Below, piece after piece: positions 63,454 through 64,000 of a DNA stretch of 64,000 nucleotides (its first letter is position 1; each line of letters begins with the position of its first letter). Both the position numbers and the translations under genes were made by a program. The DNA comes from Nitrospira sp. GTDB lineage: Bacteria; Nitrospirota; Nitrospiria; Nitrospirales; Nitrospiraceae. A model generated the notes under the pieces. It was not told where the DNA came from. It did not search any database and saw only the letters and a list, made by a program, of their open reading frames with translations. Location of the stretch: assembly GCA_016788885.1 (NCBI GenBank), contig JAEURX010000025.1, forward strand, positions 1 to 64,000. The letters are read 5' to 3'.

Positions 63454-63618
63454 ATGCCCATGTATGATTATACCTGCCTGGACTGCGGGAAAGAGTCGCT
63501 CATCGTAGTGACGTTGAAGCAGCATGAGAAGGGCGAGGTGCAATGTCCGGCCTGCGGCAGCACCAAACTCCAGCAGCACTTCTCATCCTTCATCGCCCAC
63601 ACGACGAAGAAAAGCTGA
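63454..63618 (+). CDS. FmdB-family zinc-ribbon protein
   Basis: A 54-residue protein starting MPMYDYTCLDCGKE. Four cysteines (CLDC and CPAC) form a zinc ribbon of the FmdB putative regulatory family. The end is Lys-rich. ATG at 63454 follows GAGGG; the frame extends upstream to 63415 but without family similarity. Function unknown; such proteins occur beside many unrelated genes. Confidence 0.88.
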   Translation: MPMYDYTCLDCGKESLIVVTLKQHEKGEVQCPACGSTKLQQHFSSFIAHTTKKS

Positions 63619-63632
63619 GAAGCAGGAGCCCT

Positions 63633-64000
63633 ATGTCTCTCGTCATCACCAGTCAGGTTCGCGGACTGTTGTTCGCCGGCTCCGTCGGTGTCATCCTCGC
63701 CGCGCTCGTCGGCCCAGCCCCTGCGCAAGACTTTTCACCGGACGTCACCAGAGGGAAGGCCGTCTATGACCGTCACTGCCTCACCTGTCATGGCGCAGGC
63801 GGGTGGGGCGACGGCCCCGATGCCGCCGCATTGAGAGTTCCGCCGGCCAATTTTCACCGGTTCAAATCCTTCCTCAAGTCGGACGAGGAGCTGCTCCGGA
63901 CCATCGAGCACGGCATCGTGTTCAGCCCGATGCATTCCTGGCAGGGACAGTTGACGGAGACCGAAAGACAAGACGCACTCGCCTATATCCGGCTGCTCGT
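63633..64000 (+). CDS. c-type cytochrome, 5' part (cut by window end)
   Basis: Open frame running off the window. A signal peptide (MSLVITSQVRGLLFAG to PAPAQ, about 33 residues) leads into a class I cytochrome c domain with the heme motif CLTCH (about residues 52-56) and GWGDGPDAAAL, a typical post-heme loop. A later MHSWQGQLTETERQDALAYIRLL holds the probable axial Met and the C-terminal helix. GCAGGAG lies upstream of the ATG at 63633. It would carry electrons in the periplasm. It is 57 kb from aioBA, so a link is not implied. Confidence 0.88.
   Translation, partial: MSLVITSQVRGLLFAGSVGVILAALVGPAPAQDFSPDVTRGKAVYDRHCLTCHGAGGWGDGPDAAALRVPPANFHRFKSFLKSDEELLRTIEHGIVFSPMHSWQGQLTETERQDALAYIRLL

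Noticed and set aside
1-64000. CRISPR arrays, tRNA, rRNA, insertion sequences, phage or toxin-antitoxin genes
   Set aside because: No spaced direct repeats, cloverleaf-like sequences, transposase or integrase motifs were noticed in reading; gaps are short and mostly explained.

Overview
The window is a dense stretch of bacterial chromosome with high G+C, about 60 genes, mostly housekeeping. Gene content and style suggest Nitrospirota, most likely the genus Nitrospira. This is an inference from a double-membrane cell (outer-membrane barrel, Tat-exported Rieske protein, many lipoproteins, MsbA), Fhs, a split ATP synthase locus and a palindromic repeat of a type I associate with that genus. No rRNA, tRNA, transposase, phage, plasmid or CRISPR signature was seen.

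Layout. 0.1-7.0 kb: a PiT phosphate permease, a large outer-membrane barrel, both subunits of an arsenite oxidase (AioB Rieske and AioA molybdopterin subunit, with the arsenite-pocket residues kept) and a lipoprotein. 7.1-9.0 kb: hflKC. 9.0-13 kb: formate-THF ligase, an M23 peptidase, CutA and a rhodanese. 13-22.4 kb: a leftward block of nucleotide-sugar epimerase, tlyA, xseB, xseA, ymdB-type phosphoesterase, rny, a structured gap, zapA, zapB and a long lytic transglycosylase. 22.5-27.3 kb: rlmN, an active/inactive M16 peptidase pair and an orphan larE. 27.3-29.2 kb: only the membrane sector of F-type ATP synthase. 29.3-34.6 kb: a chorismate-utilising enzyme and a class IV aminotransferase, a second transglycosylase, nadB and a lipoprotein. 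34.8-38 kb: a 31-residue bS22/mS38-like protein, a small unknown, an MsbA-like exporter, a phosphoesterase and a 131-bp near-perfectly symmetric palindromic element.

38-53.8 kb is an ion and metal transport area: a Ca2+-type P-ATPase, small unknowns, a PilZ protein, a hybrid histidine kinase, an MgtA-type P-ATPase, an RND heavy-metal pump with its adaptor, and a tandem UspA protein behind a textbook sigma-54 promoter. 54.4-64 kb: a GNAT acetyltransferase, a methyltransferase-like protein, a GH13 branching-type enzyme, an APS-kinase-like and an APH-like kinase pair, then a stress-type run of HPF-cold-shock fusion, Lon-like protease and FmdB zinc ribbon, and the start of a c-type cytochrome cut by the window end.

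The most distinctive items are the compact arsenite-oxidase unit without adjacent regulators or cytochrome, the palindromic element that supplies both flanking stop codons, the HPF-cold-shock fusion next to a Lon-like protease, several promoters placed so close to ATG that leaderless mRNAs are likely, and the structured gap between zapA and rny. I did not find a clear undescribed defence or mobile system.
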